Assembly: GCA_022264855.1 (NCBI GenBank)
Contig: JABYQU010000012.1
Location: 682,001-746,000 of the forward strand
Origin: Lenzites betulinus
Lineage: Eukaryota; Basidiomycota; Agaricomycetes; Polyporales; Polyporaceae
Direction of reading: 5' to 3'
Length of the DNA stretch: 64,000 bases
Below, one piece after another: positions 12,361-24,152 of this stretch (positions within the stretch are counted from its first letter, which is position 1; each line of letters starts with the position of its first letter). The translations under genes were made by a program, and so were the position numbers. Under the pieces are notes generated by a model that ran no database searches, was not told the origin of the DNA, and saw only the letters and a list, made by a program, of their open reading frames with translations.

Positions 12361-13401
12361 TGTTTGACGCTATGCGTAAATTATGTTTGTCCTCGCTCGT
12401 GGTACAGCTTGATCTACTCGTGTACTATTTTGTGCTATTATGACTGACCCTCTAATGCTGTATCTATATTTGCTTCTACATGTATAGTATTGTGCACTTA
12501 TGACTTTGACTCCCTGCTCCGTGAGTTGACTCTGTGCGAGGACGTTTGGTCAGTCTCTCTTCAGTCGCGTTCCGGCCCCGCGCTGACGTCTTGCTCCTCA
12601 TGACTGCATACACCCAGACAAGGCATGCTCATAAGCCCAGTCACCAATGCCTCAAAGCCTCAAGCGCGAGGAAGATGTCACCGGGAGGTACTGTTCCCCC
12701 GAAAATTATCGTCAACATCACAGTCACGGCTACGTGTGCGTCCAATTCACCCAAACTTCGCCCTGCCATGAACCAGTGTTCATGTGCACAGCAAGAGACT
12801 CGGTTGAAGGCGGAGAAGCCGAATATCTCTCCCACAACCCCGCACTCACACCCGCAGCCATACCCTGGCCCTGATCAGCTTCCCCACAACCCCTGCGCCT
12901 CTCGCCCCGCTCAACATGCTAACCAATCCCGCCTCTGATTCTCTACTTGCGCCCGTGCCCGCACTCGAGACGCCGCTCACTGGCGCCCTCGCGCCCTGCT
13001 GCACGCGCATGGCTCGCCACAGCGTTACTTACGCGGGGACTGTATTGCTGACATTCGTAGGGGGCAGGGACGTAGGCGCCACGGTGCAGGCGTTAGTACT
13101 TATAATCGTATTGTTATCGAGATTGACGTCGGGTAGGGCGTGTGATAATGCTCGCTTGAAACAGCCTGGGAGTTTGCGGGGAGCCATGGTGCGGTGACCA
13201 TGATAAGATCTAACTTATATTGCCGTAGTAGCGTCTATACATATTCCCTCTACTCTCAAGTACTATCTGCTCACTGGATCATACGTTGCAGCAGTTCACG
13301 AATTGCTGGTAAGCAACAGTGTTGCGATTTTCTATCTCCCCTTTGCATAACAATAACGGGCTGGATGCAGTCCACGCTTGAGACAGCACAGCACAGATCT
13401 T
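12361..13401. other. Intergenic region downstream of epsin
   Basis: The first 340 bp is epsin 3' flank and is duplicated in inverted form at the left window end. The rest, to 13401, holds several short open frames without recognisable domains. I see no supported gene. Confidence 0.5.
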
Positions 13402-15172
13402 ATGATGATGCAAGCTGAGGATGCCAGCCCTCGCGTTGTCGGTCATGTCGATGGGCAGCACCGCCAGTTCCCGCAAGAGGTCGTCGAGGAGATCATCCAG
13501 AAGGCATGGAGGGCCGCCGCTCAAGAGTATTGGCATCGTGCTCTGTACGACACGCTGTGGGCCGCCCATCCCGTCCTTGGGGAAACCGTCGACCGAGCGG
13601 CGGCAGAATACATTGTCATCTGTTCAGACCCCTGGATTGATGAAGACGTAGACGTAAACCTTGAACGGTACAGGGTAATCTTGGAAAGGCTCGAGGACCC
13701 CCGATTATAGTAGGGGAACCTACATCTCGACCACCCCGATTTTGGTCAAAATGTCTGCGGGTTTGGGGCCATTTTTCGCTCGAAATGTCTGGAAAAAATC
13801 AAGGTTCGGCCCCCGAAGGGGGCCGTTTGTCCGGAAAACAAATCCGGGTTGGTACCAAGCTATATATGTCCGGAAAATGCGAACTAGGTTCGCCTAGGGC
13901 GAAATCTGCCCGAAAAATGCGCTCCAGTCACTGTAAAGCATTAAAGAAATCCCCACTGACCACCATAGTACTCAGCAGCGCTTTAAAAGTACAAACATGA
14001 GTCGAAATCCCGAAAGTTTCGATCTGTGAAGCTTGTAAGTAGCATTACTGCGCGGGCGCTATTGAGAATGTGCCTCAGATATTCAATCTCCGATAGTGCC
14101 ATCATAAGCGGCTTGATATCAGCCCTTGTTGTGGTTTGAGTAAGCGATGCTAACCCAACCGTACAAAATACTATGCAGTGTATAACAACCATTGATTGGG
14201 GCGCCTATGTGTTGGTAACCTCAGGAGCCTAGGTAGGCGGCTAATTTGTCCGGGTTTTGATGTAGGTTACCCCATCGCGGCCGCCGATTTGTCTGGCAAT
14301 TGGAGGTGGGTTGGTACCCAATTTTGGCCTATTTTGTCTGGAAAAAATCTAGCATAGGGGGTCCTGGCGGACCCAATTTTGTCCGGATACTGATGTGAGT
14401 TCGCCTGCCATAATCGGGGGTCCTAAGGCTCGACGACCAGCCCGGACTGGGGGCAACACCCCGCGCGTGCACGCAGGCCGAGCGGCTGAAACGGTCCCAC
14501 TTATTCCTCGACGCATACTTCTCCCGAGACTCTAAGCCGCGGGGTGCCGCCCACAAAATGTTGCTGCGCTGCATCCTCGACGGCGTCATGTCCGCGACGG
14601 TACGCAGGAAGTACTGGCCCGAGTCGCCCGACGGGCTTGGCCGGCTCGGCAAGCAGCTCACGCACCTGCACCTTGACTACGACTACAAGCACTTTCCCTT
14701 CGGCATCCCCACGCCGTTTCCCGCGCTGCTGTTCCTGCGCACGCGCACGTGCCCGTGTTGCGGCATGGCGTCGCTGGCGCACTCCCTGCACGTGCCCTTG
14801 GGGCACGGAGGCGCGTGCGTGGCAGACGGCGCGTTCCGGCGCACGTACCCTCGTCTGCGCGCGCTGCAGCTTGACGCGCCGCTCCTGTTGAAGCACCTCA
14901 ACGTCCCAGAGACCCTCCGCGAAATCACGCTCGGCGCGCCGCCGGACATGAAGCCGTTTTGCTCGGTGCAGGGGTACAACGTCTCCGCCGCGCTGCGCCG
15001 GTGGCTGCGGCCGGGGGAGGACGCGCAGGCGCTTGCTGCAGAGGGGCCGCCCGCGCTGGAGAGCATCGTGGTGTGGACGGGGAAGGAGGAGCCGGTCGGG
15101 CTGGCGGAGGTGGCGAGTGCTTGCGAGAGCTTTGGACTGGCGTTTGCGCGGGAGATAGTGCACTGCGCGTGA
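13402..15172 (+). pseudogene. F-box-like family gene interrupted by a TIR element
   Basis: A 5' open frame starts at the ATG run at 13402 (residues FPQEVVEEIIQKAW resemble the degenerate F-box start seen in many Agaricomycete proteins). It reads to 13693, where a transposable element begins and brings a stop at 13708-13710. The 3' half is open from 14433 to the TGA at 15170-15172 (AYFSRDSKPRG, HLHLDYDYKHF, CPCCGMASLAHSL). The inserted 731 bp plus one 8 bp target duplication equals 739 bp, which shifts the frame by one. Deleting it puts both halves in one continuous frame of about 340 codons. I cannot name a function, and the F-box assignment is weak. Transcripts could still splice or terminate in the element. 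Confidence 0.75.
13694..14424. mobile_element. Non-autonomous TIR DNA transposon, 8 bp target duplication
   Basis: The termini are perfect 15 bp inverted repeats: AGGACCCCCGATTAT at 13694-13708 and its reverse complement at 14410-14424. Imperfect pairing continues about 18 bp further inward. The direct flanks are identical 8 bp copies of AAGGCTCG at 13686-13693 and 14425-14432. The interior has no transposase frame. It repeats a tgtcYgg-aaaa motif (around 13785, 13827, 13868, 14247, 14287, 14335 and 14383) and a gggttggtacc motif. An 8 bp duplication suggests the hAT superfamily, but the terminal bases are not the usual hAT pattern, so the superfamily is unproven. Confidence 0.85.
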
Positions 15173-16042
15173 GGGAGGGCTCTCTGACGGCACAGTCGAC
15201 GAAAGAGGTGGCGCGCAGGAACGTGCATCTGTGCTCTGCACTAATAGGAAGAGGATGAGATACTTCCGTTGGAGGTCAGCCGGAGCGCCATTAGTAGTGA
15301 TGTTGACTCAAGTAGGCGGGCTGCTTGAAGACTGGCAACATGCGCTTGAGGCTTGGTGTTACGCTTGTCATAGAGGTCCTGTACCGCGAGTAGCCATAGG
15401 CTCCTGCGATGAGTTTCAGTTGCAAGAATACCACAGCACCCGCTGGTTGGCTCAGGAAGAACCGAACAACTGGTGGATCGCTGCGGTGCAAGAAAGTAAG
15501 TGCAAAGTACGAACTTGGGAAGCGAAAAGAGTGTGGGGCCAGTGCCCCCACAAGAGCCCACAACTGGGTCTGACACGGTCCAGTCCCGCCTCGCCCGCGC
15601 AGAGGTGTGAAGACTGCGCTGTAGAAGGCAACTCTCTTGCCGTTCTGGGCATTCCGCGTGATCCCTGATGTGCTGTCGCGTGGCGGCGTGCGATACGCAA
15701 CGCCCGCGAATACTCGGCGTTGTTCGAGCACCGAGGCGGATTGCAGGACAGCAGCGACGTCGGAGTGCTTCGGACCTGTGTGTGTTCTGTCAGAGGATGT
15801 GTGGATGAACTGAATGTGCGAAGGACACGGAAGCAAGGGCAGGCGCCGGCGGCTGGAGGATGTGCCGCCAGCTGACTAAGGCAGGCATGACATCATGGTT
15901 CATGAGCGCGCACATGGGCAGGAGAGGAAGGGTTGAGCACCGTATGGCCCGTGCGACCTCCTCCTGCCCCCGTCCTCTTTCCCTCGTCCTCACCGTCCGC
16001 AACGGCGTCCGTCCCCTCCTTCTCGCCGTCCACGGCGCCCCC
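15173..16042. other. Intergenic, upstream of hybrid kinase
   Basis: A gap of 870 bp. The open frames on both strands here have no domain or homologous neighbour. The last 150 bp, rich in C and T, probably form the promoter and leader of the kinase gene. Confidence 0.45.
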
Positions 16043-19000
16043 ATGGATCCGCTCCCTGAGCGCAGGCTCGTCGCCCAATGGGCCCCAGAGGTCCGTTCCC
16101 TTTCTCCGCCCCCGCTCACAGCCGCTCATTCCAGTTCGTTGCAGCTCATCGCGCTTTCCTACCTGATCTCGTGGCTGGGCGCATATACGAGCACACAAAT
16201 TATGATCCACGCAAAGTACACCCGCAGCACCGTCCTCAAGTGGATCTGGACTTTCTTTGCGAGCATCGCGTTCGGTTTCTGTGCCATTTGGTCAATGCAC
16301 TTCGGTGAGTCCTGCCGCCTGGTTTCCTGCTGGCGTTATCCGTCCTCCTTCGCGCCGCCTATTCTGCGCGAAAACGTGGCGTCCTTTTTCACCGGCCGCT
16401 CGCGCCGTTCCATCTACCCAGCACTACATATGAATGTGTGCGCGTGCGCGTCCGTGGCGCTTGCATCCTGGGGAAATCAGGGGCGCGTCGGCTGCCTCCC
16501 GTTCTTCTCACTCGGTTGACCGGGGTTGCGTGGGGTCTCAAACTATTATTACCGTCGCTAATATATTACTCACAGTTGGAATGCTCGCTTGTCGCCTCGA
16601 CGTCGAAGTCAGGTTCAATATATATTTGACCATACTCTCCGCCGCCGTCGCAGTGGCTTTTACATTTGCTGCCCTCGCAAGCCCCTACGCGTCGGAGGCT
16701 ATCGAGAATTCGCCCCCCATACGCACGATCTCCAGGTGGAACCACGACATCTACACCAACATCACCAACATAATTTCTAGCCGTCCTTCCCACGATCTTG
16801 AAGCCGCGTATGCGCCTCTAAACACAACCGACCAAGACGAAACGGCACCCTCCTCGCACGTCAGGAGGACCACAGTTGACGAGGAGGACCTCGACCTGAG
16901 CAGTGATGAAGATGCGGCGGACGCCGACGACACTCCAGCGGAAACAGACGAGAGACAGCTCTACTCTACTCCCGGAAGTGGCTCCTCTTACTTCCCAACC
17001 CAACGCAGGCGTCCCTCCTTTTCTCGCGCAAAAGATGGAACGAACCCCTCTCACTCTCCCGGACGACGATCATCGTCATCTCGCCAGAGCCTCCTGCGTC
17101 GTGTGCTATCTTCGGGAACACCCCGTGCGTCAAATGACTCTACGCCAAGCAGCTCATCGACAACCACTACGTCAAGTTCGGAGTCTTCTTTCACGCGCAA
17201 TCTTTCAGGTACGACACTTGCTACCTCTTCTTCAAGCTCGTGGAGCGAGCCACTCCATCCAGGGTTGAGCCGGGAGACGCGGTTGCGTATCAAGGCACGC
17301 GCAAAAGAGCGCCCTCTTCCCGATTTCAACTGGCGTTACTGGATCAGGGCGCATTACAAGTCCATAACGGTATTCCTGTGCGTTCGTGCCTCCATATGGG
17401 CCGCTGCAATTGTGTTCATGCATTACTGCGGTGAGTACCTCTACGTCACCCATCATCGCTTAGACATTAAGCACGGTGCCCGGTCTCCTAGGAATGTGGG
17501 CGATGGAAATACCCTCAGGGCGCATCGAATGGGATATGCGCATCGTTGCGTTGTCTTACGCGGTTGCCTTCTCCGTCTGTTTTGTGGGGTGCATCTTCAT
17601 GGTACATATGGAGTCGCACTTCGGACAGCAGGTACTATTCAGCACAATCGCCTCGTTCGGGTGTTGTTCTATGCACTACACCGGTGCGTTCTGCGCAACT
17701 TGACCGCTGCTCCTCTACTCACTTCACCACAGGGATGGGTGCCGCCACGTTCTACTCTTCGTCCCCTCCGTCTTCCGATGCTGGCTATCCGGAATTCCTC
17801 CCCGTCATTATCATCGGCATCGCCGTCCTGGTATGCGTGTTGTCGAACGCGATCCTGGCTCATTTCGCCATCAATGCGCGGAATCGCATGGCGGAAATCA
17901 TCCTCACGAAGCGAAGGCTTTGGCGCATCATGGCGGAGAAGGAGGCTGCGGAGCAGGCGATTGAGCTTAAGCAGCAATTCATCTCCGTCGCAAGCCACGA
18001 GGTGAGTGGCCGTGTAATCAGCGGGCTGAATGCCGTCTGAGATGCCGGAACAGATTCGCACGCCTCTGCACACTGTGAACGGATACTGCGAGCTATTGGC
18101 GAGGACTCCGTTGACGGAGGAGCAAGCGCTATACGTGACAAGCATCCAACAAGCTTGCCATGCCATCAACATCATTGCTGGCAATGTTCTCGGTAAGTTT
18201 TTGTGTTCGTATAACCTGACGTTACGCTCACCCTTCCATTAGACTTTAGCAAGGTTCGCTTCTTCTCCGCTATCATGTTTCATGAGCTCATGCCGAACGG
18301 CTTATTAGCTTGATCGAAACAACGCTGAATTGTCAGCACGCCCGGTCCACATGGAAGTTCGTAAGATGATCGAGGACCTCGCGAAGATCACGGAGGCCCG
18401 GGGCCTCCAACCTGGACAGCCCGGTGTGGACATCATCGTTTGGATTGCGAGAGAAGTGCCACACGCAGTCTACCTGGATGAGACGTACGCGTTCCGGGTA
18501 TGTCTCCACCTATTTATTCCTCCAGAGAGCAGTCAGAACTAACGTGTCCGTACAGATTCTCATGAACGTGAGTACGTCATGTTACCTATTTACGTCTCTA
18601 ACAATTGCCCCCGTAGCTCCTCTCCAACGCGCAGAAGTTCTGTGACGAGGGATTCATCTGTTTGGCGGTGTCGATGGAAGGCCCAGCCCGCCTCGTCATC
18701 AAGGTCGCCGACACAGGATGCGGTATCCCGAAGAGCTTCCGCGGAGCGCTCTTCGAGCCTTTCCGTCAGGCTGACACCTCGATGACGCGCCCTCGACAAG
18801 GTACAGGCCTCGGCCTGAGCATCGTCAAGCATCTCGTGCAGCGGATGTCCGGTACGATCGACGTCGAGTCCGAAGAGAACGAGGGCTCGGCGTTCACCAT
18901 CACGCTCCCCGTCACTTTGCCGTCTCGCTCCCCTTCGCCCACGGACCACAACCCTCCCCGCCCTCCAGGCAAGCGGATCCGTGTCGTGTACCGCAATGCG

Positions 19001-20098
19001 CGAACCCAAGACCGCTTCATTCGCCTGTGGTCCCGCTATGGTTATCCTGCTGTCCCCGGCACGGCGACGTGGTCTGCAGACGCCCTGACGAAGGACGTCG
19101 ACGTGATCTGGACGGATTCCGAGACGGTATCTCAGTCTCCAGCTCTTCGCAGCTTGATGGGCCCCGCAACACCGTCGGGCGTCCTGCTCTTCATCGCGCA
19201 CTCGGAGTCGCAAGATCTCGAGCGACTGGAGCCCGAGCTGCGCGACGGACGCAACGTCGTCCTCGTTAAGCGGCCGGTCATCATGCACACCGTCGCAGAG
19301 TGGATCGACAACCCGGAGGAGCAACTGGGGCGGCACATCAAGAACAAGGTGCGCTTCGCGCTGCCTGAGGAGTTCCAGAGTAGCACGAACGTCAGCGAGA
19401 AGAAGCAGGCCGTCCGAGTGGATGTGGAGTCGGTGGCTGGGAGCATCGAGGAGATCCCTCTCACGCCTGTCATTATGTTCAATCGCGTCGCGGATAACGG
19501 TACGGTCGACGTGTCTCCGCCGCGACGAGACAAGGTCCTTCTCGTGGAGGACAACCTGGTGAGCAAGATCGGCCCGTTAGTCGCGTCACATCGGGCGCTG
19601 ACTTTCACCCCTCGAACGCAGATAAACCAGCGGCTTGGCTGTCGATTACTCGAGAAGCTGGGCTACGACGTGAAGACGGCGAACGACGGCCAGCAAGCCA
19701 TCGACGCGGTCCGCACGACGTACTTCGCGTGTTGCCTCATGGATTGTCAGATGCCAGGTGCGTCCCCACGCGCCCATCGTCCGTCCGCTGTTGACTAATT
19801 TAGCTGTTCAATAGTGCTCGACGGCTTCCAAGCCACGAGACGCATCCGCGAGATGGAGCAGACCGGAGAGCTGCCCGACCGATTACCCATCATCGCGCTG
19901 ACGGCGAACGTCACGCAGGAGAGCGAGAACGAGTGCAAGGCGGCCGGCATGGATCACTTCCTGCCGAAGCCGCTCAAGATGGCTGGTACGTCCCGCCGTG
20001 AACATCCCTATAAAGTGGACGACGTGCTCATCCTCGCCCCAGATCTAGAAGCGACTCTACAGCGACTTAGACGGACTTTGCCAGACCCCCCCGGATGA
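16043..20098 (+). CDS. MHYT-domain hybrid sensor histidine kinase
   Basis: This is a membrane sensor kinase of the hybrid two-component type. The N-terminal membrane sensor contains MHYT-type motifs WSMHF, FMHYC and SMHYT spread over about seven hydrophobic segments. A Ser/Thr/Asp-rich cytoplasmic insertion of about 230 aa sits between segments. A helix leads to the HisKA box (SVASHEIRTPLH, phospho-acceptor His), DFSK, the HATPase N box LLSNAQKF, and G boxes DTGCGIP and GTGLGLS. A receiver domain follows with VLLVEDNL, phospho-acceptor Asp in MDCQMPVLDGF, ALTAN and PKPL. The protein ends at the TGA at 20096-20098. Start choice: ATG 16043 (MDPLPERR) splices into the first hydrophobic segment. 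Two microexons (18243-18253 and 18556-18567) are required. The likely output is a phosphorelay to a cytosolic HPt protein; the signal is unknown. Confidence 0.92.
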
Positions 20099-21218
20099 CC
20101 ACGTTCCCTATCTCTATCTCTATCATCTATTTCTTCGTCCTCCGTTTCGCATATTTATACTCTTCGGCGGCCGTTGGTTCGCGCCCCCTCCACGTTCCAT
20201 CCTTCTCCTCATATCACGTTTATCCCGCCCCGACCGCATCATCATCATCGTCACCATTATCTACAAGTACAAGTATATACATACATACATACGCATACGC
20301 ATACGCTGATACCTACCGTAGTACCACAGTCTCACATAGTACGACTCCCCGTCCTCCCCGTCCTCCTCCTCCGCCGCCGCCGCCGCCGCCTGTCCTTGTC
20401 GCATCCATCGCTATCGTCGCAGTGCTGTCGCAATTGCCCGTATATAGTCCGCTGCATGTATCGTTATCTCGTCGGAGGAATGTCAGCCGCCTCAGTTATT
20501 CAATCTGTGGTGCTCTCGATGAGCGGGGACAGGCCAAGGGCAGGGCATGGGTTTATCTGCCGCGGTGTTGTACATGGTTAATTGGCATGAAGAACAATGG
20601 GGAATACACAGCACGGGAATATTCTGCTTCCATAAGACGCACCACGCCGGATTTGCGAATTCCAGCTATGCGAGCGCACTCGGCGGTTTGCGAAAGCACC
20701 GCCACCAGCGACCGCCCATGAACTTGAGTACCCGGCAATGATGGAGCCCGGACTTGTCTCTTCCTCTCTCCATACTGATCAATGCATGATGATGAATGAT
20801 ACGCCATACGATCCAAGGATAGCACCCTCAGCATGACTAGCTATGCCGTACTCTGAGGATGGCTTCTTGATTACACGCTCCTGGAAAACAAGGCGCGCGC
20901 TACCGATGCCAACGTGCGCCGCAGCACTGCCGCCGGCGTGTACGCACGGAATCTCGGGTTGTACAAGGAAGTACACACCCGCGTGCTGCGAGGATGATAG
21001 TAGGATGATGCGGATTCAGAAGGCCCATGTGGTCGAATTCACCATCGGGATAGCCCGTTAAGTACTCCGGCGCCGGGTGCACGCTTCTTGCGCTCTTACA
21101 TCCAACAAACACCAAGCTTTCGAGGAAGATCTGCCGGCGCTGCGACCAGAGCCATATATACTGTCACTTGCTCTCACTCTCCACCACCCCCAGAAGACGT
21201 GATCCATCCCATCGAGCC
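20099..21218. other. Intergenic, with tacatacatac and cgcatacgcatac microsatellite
   Basis: A gap of 1.1 kb. It begins with the pyrimidine-rich 3' flank of the kinase gene, a short tetra-/hexanucleotide repeat at 20278-20308 and a CCG run at 20360-20392. I see no gene. TATA-like tatata occurs at 21155, upstream of the hydrolase. Confidence 0.5.
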
Positions 21219-22255
21219 ATGGAAGGCGAAGTTGAGTTCCGCGTTCCCGGCATCGATCAAGTCTGCAAGACCTGGTACAAGGTGTTCGGGGATCTGAAGA
21301 CTGCTGGGACGACGCGCCGGCCCCTCGTAGGGCTCCATGGCGGACCGGGCATCGTGCACAACTACCTCCTCCCGCTCGCCGACCTCGTGGGCACCCACGG
21401 CATCCCCGTCGTCCTGTTCGACCAGCTCGGAAACGGCAAGTCCACGCATCTGCGGGAGAAGATGGGGGACACCGCGTTCTGGACGGAGGCGCTCTTCATC
21501 AGCCAGCTCGAGGGCCTCCTCGAGCATCTCGGGATTAGCGACAACTTCGACCTCCTCGGGCATTCCTGGGGAGGTATGCTTGGCGCACGGTTTGCCACGA
21601 CCCGTCCGCCGGGCCTCAAACACCTCATCATCTCCGACTCTCCTGCGAGCATGGTTCTCTGGGTCGAGGCTGCGAGCAAACTGCGGGCCGCGCTCCCGCC
21701 TGATGTTCAGGTACGTATGAGGGCTGTGCGCGGGGGTGCTACTAGCACGAGAGCTTATCGGGGTTTCGACAGGCTGCTTTGGACAAACATGAGGCGGACG
21801 GAACCACCGACTCCAAAGAGTACCACGATGCCGTGGAGGTATTCTACGCCAAACACGTCTGTCGACTCAACCCCATGCCGCAGGACATGGTCGAGACCTT
21901 CCAGTCGATCGAGCAGGACCCAACCGTGTACCTGACGATGTAAGGGTGCACCGCTCCTCGGCGTCTGGCGCGCAGCTGCTGATCATCCTGCTACAGGAAC
22001 GGGCCGTCCGAGTTCCACATCACGGGCTCGCTGAAGGAGTGGTCCATCCTGGACGACATCAGCAAGATCGAGGTGCCGACGCTGCTGTTCAACGGACAGT
22101 ACGACGAGGCGCAGGACAGCGTCGTGGTGCCGTTCTTCCGCGGCATCCCCAAGGTGAAGTGGTTCACGTTCGCGAACTCGAGCCACACGCCTCAGTACGA
22201 GGAGCGGGCGGCCTTCGTGCAGCGTGTCGGGGACTTCCTTACGCAGGATTTGTGA
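21219..22255 (+). CDS. Proline iminopeptidase-like alpha/beta hydrolase (family S33)
   Basis: The ATG at 21219 starts MEGEVEFRVPG. Family motifs: oxyanion-hole LHGGPG, FDQLGNGKS, the serine nucleophile elbow LLGHSWGG, acidic residue in NGQYDEAQD and histidine in SSHTPQYEE. Two introns are inferred, near 21712-21772 (PPDVQ|AALDKHE) and near 21941-21996 (YLTM|NGPSEF). The TGA is at 22253-22255. Members remove N-terminal proline or hydrolyse amino acid amides, and fungal genomes hold several paralogues, so the exact substrate is open. The length of about 305 aa is normal. No signal peptide is visible, so it is probably cytosolic. Confidence 0.88.
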
Positions 22256-22934
22256 ATACGAGAAAGTGAAAGCTGTGGCTGTATGTAGGATACATGGTAT
22301 AAGTAGGAAGCTGGCGACTGTATTTGCTTCTTCGTGAAGTGTTGTTGTGACTCTCCAAGGCTGTCTGCATTCCGTTTTGTGTCTTTCGTTATCCATGCCC
22401 GTTCTGGGTGAAACGAGGCCTTTCACTTCCGTTAAGCTTCATGCACATGTGCTGAGGACAATCGGCGCCTACGAGCTTTGATCACGATCTGATGTTCGGC
22501 TCCCAGGGCCGGGCTCCGTCCTGTCTCTCGCTCTCAACGTCGTGGCGTCGAGTCTTTGCAGCATCGTCGTAGCATCGTCGTGCATACAGTGTGCGCCGCT
22601 GATTTCGAGTTCGCGCACCTACACATTCGGTGAGTAAAGATTATATTCTGCTTTCTTAAGAAGCCTATGCGGACGACGGGCACTGTGGTCCCATACCACG
22701 AACTCCAACCAACTTTGACATCCTTCAGTCGTTTTGATTCCTTCTCGTGTTCTCATCAGTTACATTGAAAGCGTGCTCACAGCTGATAATTGACACAGAC
22801 AGATAGATGCTGCCTCTGCATCCCAGGAACATACGACTCCTATCGCGTTGGGACTGGCAAACCGGCGGGCAATGTGCCACCAGTGTTCTACAGTGAGGTT
22901 TGCACTGTCAGCCTCGAGACCATGCTACTTAAGT
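22256..22934. other. Intergenic, upstream of F-box gene 1
   Basis: The right end, from about 22800, is conserved with the flank of the inverted F-box paralogue (37690-37787). The conserved reading frame there (GKPAG, VPP, FYSEV, LETMLL) suggests an upstream coding exon of the F-box gene. The remainder has no recognisable content. Confidence 0.45.
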
Positions 22935-24152
22935 ATGTTCGTTCCACGATACAGATCCATACGACCTTTTCAAACAGCAGTCCTCGTTGGCGTTGTGCTT
23001 CTTCCTGTTATCAAATTGACGGTCCCGTATCTCAAGCGACTAGCTCACCCGCTGGCACCCATCTCGTGCTTGAACGATGATCTTCTCTACGAGATCTTCT
23101 CTTACCTCGATCCCAAGGAGGCCGCCCGCGCCGCCCTCGTCTGTGCCCGCTGGCACCATAACGCCACACACGCCGCTTACAACTCGATCTTCCTGCATTC
23201 TACCTCGCCCTCCTCCTACGCCCTCTCCAGAACCTTACTCGCCTGCCCGCATCTATGCACGCACGTCCAGCATGTGACCGTCCTACATTGTACTCCTGAT
23301 TGTAGAGATTCCCTCTATGCATGGCTTGACTACCTCCCGGGGGGCTCTCTCAAATCCTGCCGTGTCATCTCAGTCCTCGCCGGTCAAACTGAATTGATCG
23401 TTGGTCGTCAAGCATGTATCACAGCCGAAATCCTGGAGGTTACCCAAGTCGGATCCCATCGCCCCCCCGAAAGCATTCACTTGCGCGCCCTCCTGCATAA
23501 TACAAGCTGGCAGTTTGTCCCACCCGACGGGCCCGATCAATGTGCTGAGGACATCGGACCTGTTGTCTCCCTCCCATTTCCCACCGTGATCGAGCGAATG
23601 CTTGCGACGCTCCGTATGGACCCCGGTCCACGAGCCCTGCGCCAAACGTCCACGTATCGCCACACGACGCGAGCCGCCGACAAACTCACCGCAGAGACTC
23701 TACATGGATTTGCGCGAGCACAGGAGGGAATCCTGCCCTCTATGACCATATGCAGGATCCATATTTTCTTTCAGCCGCAAGAGTTCTTCTCCGACCTTTT
23801 GAAACAAACCATGGCAAGAGGAGCGACATTACAGGAGGCCAAAGAGACCATCTTTGATCGCAATAACGACGCGGAGGTGAAATGCGCGTGCGTTTGGCCA
23901 GGCTCTCGGGACTGGGAGGTCCCGCCATCAGCATACTCAGTCGTTGGTACCTACTTCACGCGCGATGGGCTCACCTTAGCATCTGTCACGCGCGTCATCG
24001 ACCAATTATGGACATATACGGAACAACACGGTCGCGTTGTACACTTGGTAGAGTTGGACTTCAGGTACTATACCGAAGGATTCGTCAATATCCTCGGGCC
24101 ACCATGCGATGTGTGTCATATCTCCAAATTGAACCTAACTTATACACGATAG
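22935..24152 (+). CDS. F-box protein, copy 1 of an inverted pair
   Basis: F-box proteins recruit substrates to SCF ubiquitin ligases. The F-box is clear: NDDLLYEIFSYLDP followed by AARAALVCARWH. The rest (about 340 aa) has no repeats that I recognise. ATG 22935 is the best in-frame start and would put a hydrophobic stretch (FQTAVLVGVVLLPVIKL) before the F-box. Alternatively, the F-box exon is spliced to the upstream exon near 22840-22930, whose frame is conserved in the paralogue. The protein ends LNLTYTR at 24152. The paralogue at 36533-37621 on the minus strand matches throughout. The composite repeat begins directly after this gene. Confidence 0.8.
   Translation: MFVPRYRSIRPFQTAVLVGVVLLPVIKLTVPYLKRLAHPLAPISCLNDDLLYEIFSYLDPKEAARAALVCARWHHNATHAAYNSIFLHSTSPSSYALSRTLLACPHLCTHVQHVTVLHCTPDCRDSLYAWLDYLPGGSLKSCRVISVLAGQTELIVGRQACITAEILEVTQVGSHRPPESIHLRALLHNTSWQFVPPDGPDQCAEDIGPVVSLPFPTVIERMLATLRMDPGPRALRQTSTYRHTTRAADKLTAETLHGFARAQEGILPSMTICRIHIFFQPQEFFSDLLKQTMARGATLQEAKETIFDRNNDAEVKCACVWPGSRDWEVPPSAYSVVGTYFTRDGLTLASVTRVIDQLWTYTEQHGRVVHLVELDFRYYTEGFVNILGPPCDVCHISKLNLTYTR

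Noticed and set aside
15231..15836. Overlapping frames on both strands between the split gene and the kinase
   Set aside because: No domain, no splice-supported extension and no conserved neighbour.
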